64,000 nucleotides of DNA from Rhodococcus ruber. Lineage in GTDB: Bacteria > Actinomycetota > Actinomycetes > Mycobacteriales > Mycobacteriaceae. Location: assembly GCF_027270735.1 (NCBI RefSeq), contig NZ_JAPWIJ010000006.1, positions 1 to 64,000 on the forward strand, in the 5' to 3' direction. Below are positions 51,464 through 60,444 of this stretch, piece by piece (position 1 is the stretch's first letter; each line of letters begins with the position of its first letter). The translations under genes and the position numbers were made by a program. The notes below the pieces were generated by a model. That model worked only from the letters and a program-made list of their open reading frames with translations. It made no database searches and was not told where the DNA came from.

Positions 51464-51550
51464 CAGCCTGGTCGTCACCCGGAGCACCCCACCGCGAAGG
51501 AGGGTTGCCGACCAGCGAGCCGGGGCTTGATGCTGGTACTCGTGACCGTG
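51464..51550 (-). ncRNA. SAM-IV riboswitch
   Basis: The minus-strand sequence follows the SAM-IV consensus: GTCACGAGTACCAGC, ATCAAGCCCCGGC, TCGCTGGTCGGCAACCCTCC, then GCGGTGGGGTGCTCCGGGTG and ACGACCAGG. Core helices P1-P4 and the pseudoknot elements can be drawn. A TTGACA (51586-51581) with AAAGGT (51562-51557) would start transcription right at the aptamer. A GCCGG-TTTT-CCGGC hairpin (51448-51461) follows the aptamer. SAM binding should repress the aminotransferase gene. Confidence 0.9.
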
Positions 51551-51754
51551 GACAAAACCTTTGCAAACCCGCTGCAGTTTTGTCAAGCCGGGACTCACAC
51601 GCGTGCGGCAGTAGGATTTCCGCGGTGGGAACGCACGCTCGTTCACCTGCTGGCAAACAGAACGTGAGATAACCAACGGCGCTGCTGCTTGCCAGCACCA
51701 CAGAGTCACCTGCCAAACGCAGAGTCATTGCAAACGAATGAGAAGGACGCCCGG
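51551..51754. other. Divergent promoter region, SAM-IV unit and pls-like gene
   Basis: About 200 nt with the minus-strand TTGACA/AAAGGT promoter for the riboswitch. No clear plus-strand -35/-10 pair was recognised for the pls-like gene. AGAAGGA (51741-51747) is its ribosome binding site. Confidence 0.4.
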
Positions 51755-54700
51755 TTGTCTGTGCACCAAGAGAACGATCTGCCGGGTTCGAGCGCGGACA
51801 ACGCGCCAGCACCGGCGGCGTTTCTTCGCTCGTCTCTCGCTCCTCCCGCCCGGACGCTCATCGACGTTCTCCGCGACACCGCCCATCGTTTTCCCGACGC
51901 CCCCGCCATCGACGACGGTGCCGTGTCGGTCAGCTACTCCGAATTGTTGGACGACATCGCCGAGGGCGCGCAGTGGCTCGCCAATGCAGGCGTCCGGCGC
52001 GGCGATCGCGTCGGCATCCGCATGCCGTCGGGTTCCTTCTCCCTCTACGTGGCCATTCTGTCCATCCTCCAGGTCGGTGCCGCCTACGTTCCGGTCGACG
52101 CGGACGATCCTGAGGAACGCGCCGAACTGGTCTTCGGCGAAGCGAAGGTCACCGCCATCGTCACTGCAGGTGGGATCGCGGCCGGTACTGCCCCCAAGCA
52201 GGACGTTCCCCACGACGACCTTTCCGAACACGGGGCCGGACTGCCCACCCCGGAGGATGACGCGTGGGTCATCTTCACCTCGGGTTCCACGGGTACGCCC
52301 AAGGGTGTCGCGGTCAGTCATCGCAATGCGGCAGCGTTCGTCGACGCCGAAGCGCGCATGTTCCTGCAGCAGGATCCGCTCGGGCCGGGTGATCGTGTGC
52401 TCGCCGGCCTGTCGGTGGCGTTCGACGCGTCGTGCGAGGAGATGTGGCTGGCGTGGCGACACGGCGCATGCCTGGTGCCCGCGCCGCGGTCGTTGGTTCG
52501 GTCCGGCTTCGATCTCGGTCCGTGGCTCGTCTCCCGCGATATCAGTGTCGTCTCGACGGTGCCGACCCTGGCGTCGCTGTGGCCCGCGGTCGCACTCGAG
52601 GCAGTGCGGCTGCTCATCTTCGGCGGCGAAGCATGCCCCCCGGAGCTGGCCGAGCGACTCGCCGTCGAGGGTCGCGAGGTCTGGAACACCTACGGCCCCA
52701 CCGAAGCAACGGTCGTCGCATGCGCGGCCATCATGGACGGGAAGGGTCCCGTCCGCATCGGATTGCCGTTGGACGGGTGGGACCTGGCGGTGGTCGACGC
52801 GTCTGGCGCTCCGGTACAGGTCGGTGAAATCGGTGAGCTCGTCATCGGTGGCGTCGGCCTCGCCCGGTATCTCGATCCAGCCAAGGACGCCGAGAAGTAC
52901 GCGCCCATGCCCTCCCTCGGATGGGAGCGGGCGTATCGCAGTGGCGATCTGGTCAAGCTCGAGCTCGAGGGCCTGCTCTTTCAGGGCCGCGCAGACGATC
53001 AGGTCAAGCTCGGTGGTCGACGCATCGAACTCGGCGAGATAGACAATGCGCTGCAGGCACTTCCGGGCGTCAGCGGTGCCGCTGCGGCCGTGCGAAAGAC
53101 CGGAGCGGGTAACTCGGTTCTGGTCGGCTATCTCGCCAGCACCGACCCCGATTTCGATCTCGAGGCCGCCCGAACACTGTTGGCCGAGCAGCTGCCGTCG
53201 GCGCTGGTACCGCGCCTCGCGTTGGTCGACGAGATGCCCACGCGCACCTCGGGCAAAGTCGACCGCAACGCTCTGCCGTGGCCACTGCCCGGCTCGGCGG
53301 GCGCGTCGGCGCTCGGCGGCACGGCGGGGTGGGTGGCGCAGCTGTGGACCAACATCCTCGGTGCACAGGTCAACGACGAGAACGCCGACTTCTTCGCCAA
53401 CGGCGGCGGGTCGCTCTCGGCCGCGCAGCTGGTGACGGCTTTACGCGAGCGGTTCCCCGAGGTCACCGTCGCACAGTTGTACGACCATCCCCGATTGGGT
53501 TCGCTCGCACAGTATCTCGATGATCTGAAGCCGGTGGTCGAGGCAATTCCACGCGAGGTGCCCCCGACGTCGCGCACCGCCCAGTGGGCGCAGATTCTGG
53601 CGACGGTTCCGTTGACCACCTTGACCGGGTTGCAGTGGGTCACCTGGCTGGGGTTGCTGTTCAACGTCATGTCGTGGTTCGGCGACGTGTCGTGGGCTCC
53701 GACGCTGTCGTGGTGGTGGATTCTGCTCGCGTTCGTCTTGTTCATCACGCCGGTCGGGCGGATGGCGATTTCGGTGATCGGATCGCGCATCCTGTTGGCC
53801 GGGTTGAAACCCGGCGCGTACAAGCGCGGCGGCAGCATGCACATAAGACTCTGGGCGGCAACACGATTGACCGATGCCAGCGGTGCCTCCAATCTTTCGG
53901 GTGCGCCGTGGATGGTCTACTACGCGCGCGCTCTCGGTTCGAAGATCGGTAAGGGCGTCGACCTGCACACGCTGCCGCCGGTCACCGGCATGCTCGAGCT
54001 GGGCGACGGCTGTTCCATCGAGCCCGAGGTGGATCTGTCCGGGCACTGGATCGACGGCGATCTCGTCTACATCGGCGGCATCGAGATCGGTGCCGGGGCG
54101 ACTGTCGGTGCCCGCTCGACGCTGCTGCCAGGAACCAAGGTCGGTAAGAACGCGGTCGTCACCGCCGGTTCGGCGGTCGTCGGACGAGTGAAGGCCGGGC
54201 AGATGTGGTCCGGTTCGCCCGCGCAGAAGGTCGGCAAGGCCGATCATCCGTGGCCCGCCGAGACACCGCCGCGGGCGACCCACTGGGTGTTCGCATACGG
54301 CATCGCGTCCCTGTTCCTGTCGGGCATGGCGCTGTTCTCGATCGGTGTCAGCCTGGTGTTGATGGGCTGGTGGATTCACACTGCCGACTCCGTGCTCGAC
54401 GCCTTCGAACGTGGACTGGTGATGTTGCCCGTCGCAACGATGGTGTCGCTGGCGGTGTTCGCCGTGATCACCGTCGTCGCGGTGCGGTTGCTCAGCATCG
54501 GACTCGTCGGCGGATACCACCCGGTGCGCAGCCGTATCGGCTGGCAGGTGTGGGCCACCGAACGCCTCATGGACTCGGCGCGCACGTTCCTGTTCCCGCT
54601 CTACGCATCGTTGCTGACGCCGCACTGGCTCCGACTCCTCGGCGCGAAGATCGGCAAGGACGTCGAAGCGTCGACGGTGCTGATGATCCCCAAGTTCACC

Positions 54701-55705
54701 ACCGTCGCCGACGGCGCTTTCCTGGCCGACGACACGATGGTCGCCAGCTACGAACTCGGCGGCGGCTGGATGCATCTGGGCGACGCCAAAGTGGGCAAGC
54801 GGGCGTTTCTCGGTAACTCCGGCATGACCGGGCCCGGGCGAACCGTGCCGAAGAACGGCTTGGTCGCGGTGCTGTCGGCGACGCCGGACAAGGCGAAGTC
54901 GGGCTCGTCGTGGCTCGGTAGCCCACCGGTGCGATTGCGTCGGGCGGCCGGTAGCGCGGACTCGTCGCGCACGTTCGATCCGCCCAGGAAGTTGAAGATC
55001 GCCCGTGCACTCGTCGAGACGTGCCGGTTGATTCCCGTCGTCGTGACGTTCGGCATCGGGCTCGCAGTGTTGTTCGGGCTCACCGCCATCGCCGACTCCA
55101 TCGGCTACTGGTTGGCTGCGCTGCTCAGCGGACTCGTACTACTCGTCGCCGGTTTCGTGGCTGCCGCAGTGTCGGCGTTGGCGAAGTGGCTGTGGGTCGG
55201 CCGCATCGGTAAGACCGACCACCCGCTGTGGAGCTCGTTCGTGTGGCGCAACGAGGTGGCCGACACGTTCGTCGAGACCGTCGCCGCGCCATGGTTCGCG
55301 CGCGCAGCCGAAGGCACCGCCGTCCTGAACATGTGGCTGCGGTGGCTCGGAGCCGACATCGGGCGAGGTGTGTGGTGTGAGACGTACTGGCTGCCGGAGG
55401 CCGATCTGGTGACGTTGGCCGACGGCGCGACGGTCAACCGAGGGTGCGTTGTGCAGACGCACCTGTTCCATGATCGGATCATGTCCATGGACACTGTCGA
55501 TCTCGGCGCAGGCGCAACCTTGGGACCGCACTGTGTCGCATTGCCCGCTTCGGGTATAGGTGAAGGTGCGACGGTGGGCCCTGCCTCCCTGGTGATGCGC
55601 GGCGATACGGTTCCCGCGCATACTCGTTGGCAAGGCAATCCGATCGCGCCGTGGGCCAAGGGTGATCCCTTTCCGCGGATTCGCGACGACCGAAACGAGG
55701 GGTGA
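51755..55705 (+). CDS. Pls-type adenylation-carrier-membrane-acyltransferase protein (poly-amino-acid synthetase-like)
   Basis: 1316 aa. Order: adenylation domain (33-508) with FTSGSTGTPKG, NTYGPTEA, YRSGDL and the A10 Lys in SGKVDR; carrier domain with phosphopantetheine Ser553 (NGGGSLSA); then three repeats of two TM helices followed by a hexapeptide-fold acyltransferase-like domain (TM about 614-673, 843-913, 1088-1148). This is the architecture of epsilon-poly-lysine synthetase Pls. A by-eye binding-pocket code is D-A-E-T-I-G-T-V-V; the Glu suggests a basic amino acid. TTG 51755 follows AGAAGGA. Product unknown. Confidence 0.85.
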   Translation: MSVHQENDLPGSSADNAPAPAAFLRSSLAPPARTLIDVLRDTAHRFPDAPAIDDGAVSVSYSELLDDIAEGAQWLANAGVRRGDRVGIRMPSGSFSLYVAILSILQVGAAYVPVDADDPEERAELVFGEAKVTAIVTAGGIAAGTAPKQDVPHDDLSEHGAGLPTPEDDAWVIFTSGSTGTPKGVAVSHRNAAAFVDAEARMFLQQDPLGPGDRVLAGLSVAFDASCEEMWLAWRHGACLVPAPRSLVRSGFDLGPWLVSRDISVVSTVPTLASLWPAVALEAVRLLIFGGEACPPELAERLAVEGREVWNTYGPTEATVVACAAIMDGKGPVRIGLPLDGWDLAVVDASGAPVQVGEIGELVIGGVGLARYLDPAKDAEKYAPMPSLGWERAYRSGDLVKLELEGLLFQGRADDQVKLGGRRIELGEIDNALQALPGVSGAAAAVRKTGAGNSVLVGYLASTDPDFDLEAARTLLAEQLPSALVPRLALVDEMPTRTSGKVDRNALPWPLPGSAGASALGGTAGWVAQLWTNILGAQVNDENADFFANGGGSLSAAQLVTALRERFPEVTVAQLYDHPRLGSLAQYLDDLKPVVEAIPREVPPTSRTAQWAQILATVPLTTLTGLQWVTWLGLLFNVMSWFGDVSWAPTLSWWWILLAFVLFITPVGRMAISVIGSRILLAGLKPGAYKRGGSMHIRLWAATRLTDASGASNLSGAPWMVYYARALGSKIGKGVDLHTLPPVTGMLELGDGCSIEPEVDLSGHWIDGDLVYIGGIEIGAGATVGARSTLLPGTKVGKNAVVTAGSAVVGRVKAGQMWSGSPAQKVGKADHPWPAETPPRATHWVFAYGIASLFLSGMALFSIGVSLVLMGWWIHTADSVLDAFERGLVMLPVATMVSLAVFAVITVVAVRLLSIGLVGGYHPVRSRIGWQVWATERLMDSARTFLFPLYASLLTPHWLRLLGAKIGKDVEASTVLMIPKFTTVADGAFLADDTMVASYELGGGWMHLGDAKVGKRAFLGNSGMTGPGRTVPKNGLVAVLSATPDKAKSGSSWLGSPPVRLRRAAGSADSSRTFDPPRKLKIARALVETCRLIPVVVTFGIGLAVLFGLTAIADSIGYWLAALLSGLVLLVAGFVAAAVSALAKWLWVGRIGKTDHPLWSSFVWRNEVADTFVETVAAPWFARAAEGTAVLNMWLRWLGADIGRGVWCETYWLPEADLVTLADGATVNRGCVVQTHLFHDRIMSMDTVDLGAGATLGPHCVALPASGIGEGATVGPASLVMRGDTVPAHTRWQGNPIAPWAKGDPFPRIRDDRNEG

Positions 55706-55711
55706 TCTTCA

Positions 55712-57049
55712 GTGGTGGACAGGCTCGTGGCCCCCGTGTTCGACGTCGACTCCAGTGACAATCCGATCGATACGTATCTTCCGCAGAACGGTAACCGCGG
55801 CTATCGCGTCTCGCGCTACGAGCTCGACCTCGAGTACAAGGTCGAGAGCAACCGGTTGACGGGCAAGGCGAAGATCACTGCGGTCACCACGGCGACGGTG
55901 TCTAAGTTCGCGTTCGACCTCGGCCCGGCGATGAACGTGTCGAAGGTATCGGTCAACGGTTCGCGTTCGGTGAAGTTCAGCCATCAACGCGGCAAGCTGA
56001 AAATCACGCCCGCCAAGCCGATCGCCTCGGGTGCAGCGTTGGTCGTGACGGTGGCGTACGGCGGAACTCCCAAGGCCATCAACGGTTTGTGGGGTGAGGT
56101 CGGCTGGGAGGAGCTCACCGAGGGATCGATCGTCGCGAGTCAGCCGAACGGTGCTGCTTCGTGGTTTCCGTGTGACGATCATCCGGTGTCCAAGGCCAGC
56201 TACGGCATCACCATCACCACCGATTCGCCGTACTACGCGGTGGCCAACGGAACGTTGGTGCGCAAGCACACTCGCGCCAGCCGGACCACCTGGGTGTACG
56301 AGCAGCCCGAGCCGATGGCCACGTATCTCGCGACCATCCAGATCGGTCCGTACGAGCATCGCATCGTCAGCCCGGGGCCGGTGCCGATGAAGGCGATCAC
56401 TCCCCCGCGACTGCGCGCACAGTTCGACCATGATTTCGGCCGTCAACCGCAGATGATGGATACCTTCGTACGGCTCTACGGCCCTTACCCTTTCGCGTCG
56501 TACACCGTGGTGGTGACCGACGACGATCTCGAAATCCCGATCGAGGCGCAGGGGCTGTCGATCTTCGGTGCCAATCACTGTTCCGGTTCCCGGTACTACG
56601 AGCGCCTGGTGGCGCACGAGTTGGCGCACCAGTGGTTCGGCAACTCGCTGACCCTCGGCAAGTGGGCCGACATCTGGCTGCACGAGGGATTCGCCTGCTA
56701 CTCGGAGTGGATCTGGGCCGAGAACTCCGGCGGCGCAACGGCTCACGACAAGGCCAAGCGGGCGCACACCATTCAGCGCGGCCTGGCCATGGACATGCAG
56801 CTCACCGATCCAGGGCCTGCCCGTATCTTCGATGACCGCGTCTACAAGCGCGGCGCACTGGCACTGCACGCGTTGCGACGCACCATCGGCGACGAGCGCT
56901 TCTTCGGGCTGATCCAGGAATGGACCTCCAAGTACCGCTACTCCACCGTGGCGACCGCCGACTTCACCGACCTCGCCTCCCGCTTCGGTTGCCCCCGAAG
57001 TCTGTGGGACGCATGGCTCGTGGACAAACAATTGCCGTCGTTGCCGTAG
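55712..57049 (+). CDS. Compact M1-family zinc metallopeptidase
   Basis: 445 aa aminopeptidase N-like protein: N-terminal beta domain (about 25-215), then the catalytic domain with HELAHQWFGN and the downstream Glu in LHEGFACYSEW. The GAMEN-like exopeptidase motif appears as EAQGLS. It lacks the large C-terminal helical domain of PepN (about 850 aa) and has no signal peptide. It starts 6 nt after the pls-like gene, so the two are an operon; it may process or degrade the Pls product. Confidence 0.9.
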   Translation: MVDRLVAPVFDVDSSDNPIDTYLPQNGNRGYRVSRYELDLEYKVESNRLTGKAKITAVTTATVSKFAFDLGPAMNVSKVSVNGSRSVKFSHQRGKLKITPAKPIASGAALVVTVAYGGTPKAINGLWGEVGWEELTEGSIVASQPNGAASWFPCDDHPVSKASYGITITTDSPYYAVANGTLVRKHTRASRTTWVYEQPEPMATYLATIQIGPYEHRIVSPGPVPMKAITPPRLRAQFDHDFGRQPQMMDTFVRLYGPYPFASYTVVVTDDDLEIPIEAQGLSIFGANHCSGSRYYERLVAHELAHQWFGNSLTLGKWADIWLHEGFACYSEWIWAENSGGATAHDKAKRAHTIQRGLAMDMQLTDPGPARIFDDRVYKRGALALHALRRTIGDERFFGLIQEWTSKYRYSTVATADFTDLASRFGCPRSLWDAWLVDKQLPSLP

Positions 57050-57072
57050 TTCGAGCAGGCAATGGACCGGCG

Positions 57073-57693
57073 TCAGCGATACCCGAGCGACACCGACAAC
57101 CCGGCAATCGCGTAGCCGTACAGCGCGACCGTCGCCAACGCCTGTCTCCAGAACCCCCGCGGGAACGACGCCGCCCAGCGTCCTTTGCCGTCCAGTTGCA
57201 GATCGCAGGAGAAGTCGCTGATGGCCATGGCAGACGACGGCTGCTTGGAGTGCGCGAGCACCACCCCGGTGGTGAACGGCAGTCCCCGAACGAAGAGGTG
57301 ACCGCGCGCGTCCCCGGCCCGGTACCGCACCGCAGATTCTGTGACAACCCCTGTGTACCAACGCCGTTGGACGTTCCAACCGGTGGCGTGCGCGAGCCGA
57401 AGGTTGCGATCACCGCGCAGTGCCGTGTCCACGGTCTCGACGTCTGCGATCACTCCCCATCGCAGCATCGACACCCATCGCGCCACTGCCGAGACGCGGA
57501 TCACCGATGCCCCCAGCAGAACGAGCGCGAACATATAGGGCACCAGCTCGGGATACCTCGACCAGCAGGCAGCCGGCACGATCACCGCGACGAGAAACCA
57601 GTACGCCTCGCGTCGGTTCCACGCGGTTGCAGCCACGAGCGCCGCCGTCGGAGGTACTCGGTGCGGCGGGGCAGTGCGAGAGGACTGCAGCAT
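57073..57693 (-). CDS. Hypothetical membrane protein
   Basis: 206 aa with two N-terminal TM helices (about 30-66), a soluble C-terminal domain of beta-strand character (about 75-185), and a final hydrophobic segment (about 186-204). No family recognised; the layout resembles PH-domain-like membrane proteins of actinobacteria. Start ATG 57693 is tentative; the frame is open to 57732. Convergent with the M1 peptidase gene. Confidence 0.6.
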   Translation of the reverse strand: MLQSSRTAPPHRVPPTAALVAATAWNRREAYWFLVAVIVPAACWSRYPELVPYMFALVLLGASVIRVSAVARWVSMLRWGVIADVETVDTALRGDRNLRLAHATGWNVQRRWYTGVVTESAVRYRAGDARGHLFVRGLPFTTGVVLAHSKQPSSAMAISDFSCDLQLDGKGRWAASFPRGFWRQALATVALYGYAIAGLSVSLGYR

Positions 57694-57793
57694 GATGGCG
57701 CTGATCCTAGAGCCGAACCGGTCAGCGCGCATCCACTCGCGGAGAGCTCTGTCTGTTCAGAGAAATGACGCGATGCCTGCGTACCATCCACTG

Positions 57794-58408
57794 ATGGCGA
57801 AACGGTGGTGGGGACTTGTCATTGCGGCCGCGATCACCGTGGCTCTGGTGTCGCTCGCGTCGAACATCACGAGCGTAAGCCAGTTGTCCGCTGAGGCGAA
57901 CACAGTGCTCGCCGTGCGCTCGACCCTCAGCAAATTGGTGAATTCGGGTGCCGTGTGGGCCGGCCTGCCCATCCTGTCCGGCTGGCTGGTCCGCCGTCCG
58001 CTGCACGCGTTCGCGGCAGGGATCGTCGCGAGTCTGCTGGCGTTGGTGGTGCACTACGTTGTCGGGCAACTGTTCGGGATGTTCGACGGGACCGTGTGGG
58101 CGGCGAACCGAATGTGGTTTGCTCTCGCCCTCGTCATGGGCGGCCCGTTGGGTCTCGTCGGGGTCGCAGCACGAGGCGGCGGCCCGTCAGGCTTGATCGC
58201 GCGTCTTGTCGTCCCCGCCGGGGCAATGATCGAGCCGTTCTTTCGGCGCATGTTCAGCGTGCCGACGATGCTGCCATGGCCCGAGCGCGTCGCCAGTGTC
58301 GCCGCAGGCGTAGTCCTCGTCGCAGCGGGAATTGCGGGTGCCGCGGTGCTGATCCGCCAGCGGCGCAAGCAACCCGTAATTCAGAACAGATCCAAACCTC
58401 CGTCCTAG
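57794..58408 (+). CDS. Integral membrane protein (DUF6518-like)
   Basis: 204 aa with about five to six hydrophobic helices (6-26, 50-65, 72-92, 105-125, 170-190) and a basic C-terminus. Probably the DUF6518 family of unknown function; assigned by general pattern only. ATG 57773 would add seven residues. Its TAG stop shares CTAG with the convergent MFS gene. Confidence 0.6.
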   Translation: MAKRWWGLVIAAAITVALVSLASNITSVSQLSAEANTVLAVRSTLSKLVNSGAVWAGLPILSGWLVRRPLHAFAAGIVASLLALVVHYVVGQLFGMFDGTVWAANRMWFALALVMGGPLGLVGVAARGGGPSGLIARLVVPAGAMIEPFFRRMFSVPTMLPWPERVASVAAGVVLVAAGIAGAAVLIRQRRKQPVIQNRSKPPS

Positions 58409-59655
58409 GGCAGGTGAGCGGACGTCTTCGATCGCACCACCAGGCCACAGATTCCGGCCATCACCGCGCCGAATCCGAAGATGATGGGGTACGTGACCAC
58501 GCCGGGCCAGGTCTCGGTGAGCGCCGACAGAACGGCAGGCACCGCGAAGCCCAGGTACGTCAGCGAGTAGAACACCGCGGTGAGGCCGGCGAGGTCGTCG
58601 GGGCCCGCGATGCGTTGCACCTCTTGCAGACCCGAGACGAGCGCCATTCCGTACCCACACCCGAGCACCGCTGCCGCGATCAGGGCCGCGGCAATCGTCA
58701 GCACCGACGCAGCCCAGGCCGCGACGGCCATGCCGACCACCAGCAGTGTCAGCGCCACCAGGGCACCGCGCGCGTTGGCGGGTGTGTCGATTCGACGCCC
58801 GACGGCCTGGATCGCGAATCCGGAGCCGAGGGCGATCACCGCCATCGCGGCCGAAAGTGCAACGGGATAGCCGCCACCGGGCTCGTCGGCCAACGCATCG
58901 GCCATCAAGGACGGCAGCACCGCATAGGCGACGCTTGCGGCACCGAACACCCATGGCGCCAAAGGCAATACGACGAACAGGAACCGTCGATGCGAAGCGG
59001 ACGGGATCCTCAGGTCGTCGAGCAGCTTCTTGCTCTTCGATGTCACTGTCGCCGTGCGTGTTTCGGGAACGGAGAGCATACCGATACTGGCGACGATGCA
59101 GATGAGCACGTGCACGCTGTAAGCGAGGTGCGTCGGCCACGGTGCCCACTGCGCGAGCACACCGGCAACTCCGGCACCGAGGGCGAAGCCCGCTGTCAAC
59201 GACATCGCGGCACGACGCGCTCCAGCACCGGGTTTGGCAGTGGCATCACGGCTGGAGAGTTCCTTGACCCAGCTACCGCCCACGGCCATACCGATTCCGA
59301 GCGCGATGCCGCTGAGTACACGGCCACCGAAAAGCATGTATGCGTTGTCGGGTCCGAGTGCGATCAGAATGGACCCGGCTGCAGCAATTGCAGGGGCGGG
59401 CAACATGATCGGGCGTCGGCCGAGTCGATCCGAGAGCGGCCCGCAGATCAACATCGCCGGGATGATGCCCAGGACGTAGGCGAACAGGAACGTATCGACC
59501 ACCACGGCCGAGAAGCCGTGATCGAGCCTATACATCACCAACAACGGCGTGAACTCGTTGCCGCCCCAGGCGACAGCGAACATGCCCGACGCCACCAGCA
59601 GCCAGCGTTTGGCCGCTGTCTGCTGCAGTTCTTCGTCGATCATTGCCTCGGTCAT
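58405..59655 (-). CDS. Major facilitator superfamily transporter
   Basis: 416 aa with 12 predicted TM helices. The MFS loop 2-3 motif is GPLSDRLGRRPIM; a central cytoplasmic loop follows helix 6 (TATVTSKSKKLLDDLR). Substrate not identifiable; the family pattern fits drug/metabolite exporters. The ATG overlaps the GntR gene stop (ATGA), so it is controlled by that regulator's promoter. Confidence 0.88.
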   Translation of the reverse strand: MTEAMIDEELQQTAAKRWLLVASGMFAVAWGGNEFTPLLVMYRLDHGFSAVVVDTFLFAYVLGIIPAMLICGPLSDRLGRRPIMLPAPAIAAAGSILIALGPDNAYMLFGGRVLSGIALGIGMAVGGSWVKELSSRDATAKPGAGARRAAMSLTAGFALGAGVAGVLAQWAPWPTHLAYSVHVLICIVASIGMLSVPETRTATVTSKSKKLLDDLRIPSASHRRFLFVVLPLAPWVFGAASVAYAVLPSLMADALADEPGGGYPVALSAAMAVIALGSGFAIQAVGRRIDTPANARGALVALTLLVVGMAVAAWAASVLTIAAALIAAAVLGCGYGMALVSGLQEVQRIAGPDDLAGLTAVFYSLTYLGFAVPAVLSALTETWPGVVTYPIIFGFGAVMAGICGLVVRSKTSAHLP

Positions 59656-60308
59656 CGTGTTCCCCCTCTGTCTGTGCGCAAGCCGTGCACCCCGAGCATG
59701 TGTTGTTCGACGGCTCGCTCGAATCCGTCTGCGTCGCCGGCCTCGATGAGGTCGGTGAGTCGGCGATGGTCGTCGACGATGCGGGAGATCTGGCCCGGAT
59801 CACGGGTCAGGGACGCCGCGGTCATCCGCCGCTGTCGCTCGCGGAGTCCGTCGTAGAACGCGTCGAGCAACGGGTTTTTGCCGGCTCGGACGACGGTGCG
59901 GTGGAAGTCGGCGTCGGCGGCACTGAACTCGGCGGCGGTGCCGTCGACCGCCAGCTGTTCCTGCAATCGCAGGTTCTCGCGCAGAGCATCCACCACTCGT
60001 GAGCGGGCACCTGCATCCTCGATGAAGGCGCGGACGCTTCCCGCCTCCACCAATCGCCTCGCGTCGACGACACTTTCCGCCTCACCCACCGCGATCGGGA
60101 CGATCAGAGCCCCACGCTTGGGATAGAGGCGCATCCATCCTTCGACCTGTAGGCGAAGAAATGCCTCGCGCACGGGCGTGCGACTGATCTCGAGACGGGT
60201 CGCGATCTCACCCTCGCTGACCAGCTCACCACCGGGAAGTTCCCCCGAAATTACGAGTTCCTTGACAGTCAGGTACGCCATATCGGCTGCGGATCTCGTC
60301 TCGGACAC
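59652..60308 (-). CDS. GntR-family (FCD/FadR) transcriptional regulator
   Basis: 218 aa: GntR winged helix (about 10-75, with SEGEIATRLEISRTPVREAFLRL) and a C-terminal FCD ligand domain with conserved metal-site residues (DADFHRTVV, HRRLTDLI, HMLGVHGL). The start GTG 60308 suits a leaderless promoter. It forms an operon with the MFS transporter and probably senses its substrate, likely a carboxylic acid. Confidence 0.9.
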   Translation of the reverse strand: MSETRSAADMAYLTVKELVISGELPGGELVSEGEIATRLEISRTPVREAFLRLQVEGWMRLYPKRGALIVPIAVGEAESVVDARRLVEAGSVRAFIEDAGARSRVVDALRENLRLQEQLAVDGTAAEFSAADADFHRTVVRAGKNPLLDAFYDGLRERQRRMTAASLTRDPGQISRIVDDHRRLTDLIEAGDADGFERAVEQHMLGVHGLRTDRGGTR

Positions 60309-60315
60309 ATCATAG

Positions 60316-60344
60316 ATACTAGATGCGCCTCACACCGATACCAA
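60316..60344 (-). promoter_or_regulatory. Leaderless promoter of the gntR-MFS operon
   Basis: -35 TTGGTA (60344-60339), 17-nt spacer, -10 TAGTAT (60321-60316), then 7 nt to GTG 60308. No Shine-Dalgarno sequence. One of the best promoter matches in the window. Confidence 0.6.
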
Positions 60345-60444
60345 CCCTGGCCCCTACCGAAGTCCACTCGACGTGACATCGACGGTCGAAAAGCCACTGA
60401 CGATCAGGACAGGTGCTGTCCGCAATAGCTGCGAACGTACTGAC

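Noticed and set aside
57955..59856. 633-codon plus-strand frame opposite the MFS transporter
   Set aside because: His/Arg-rich, no fold or motif; the minus-strand MFS and GntR genes explain the region.
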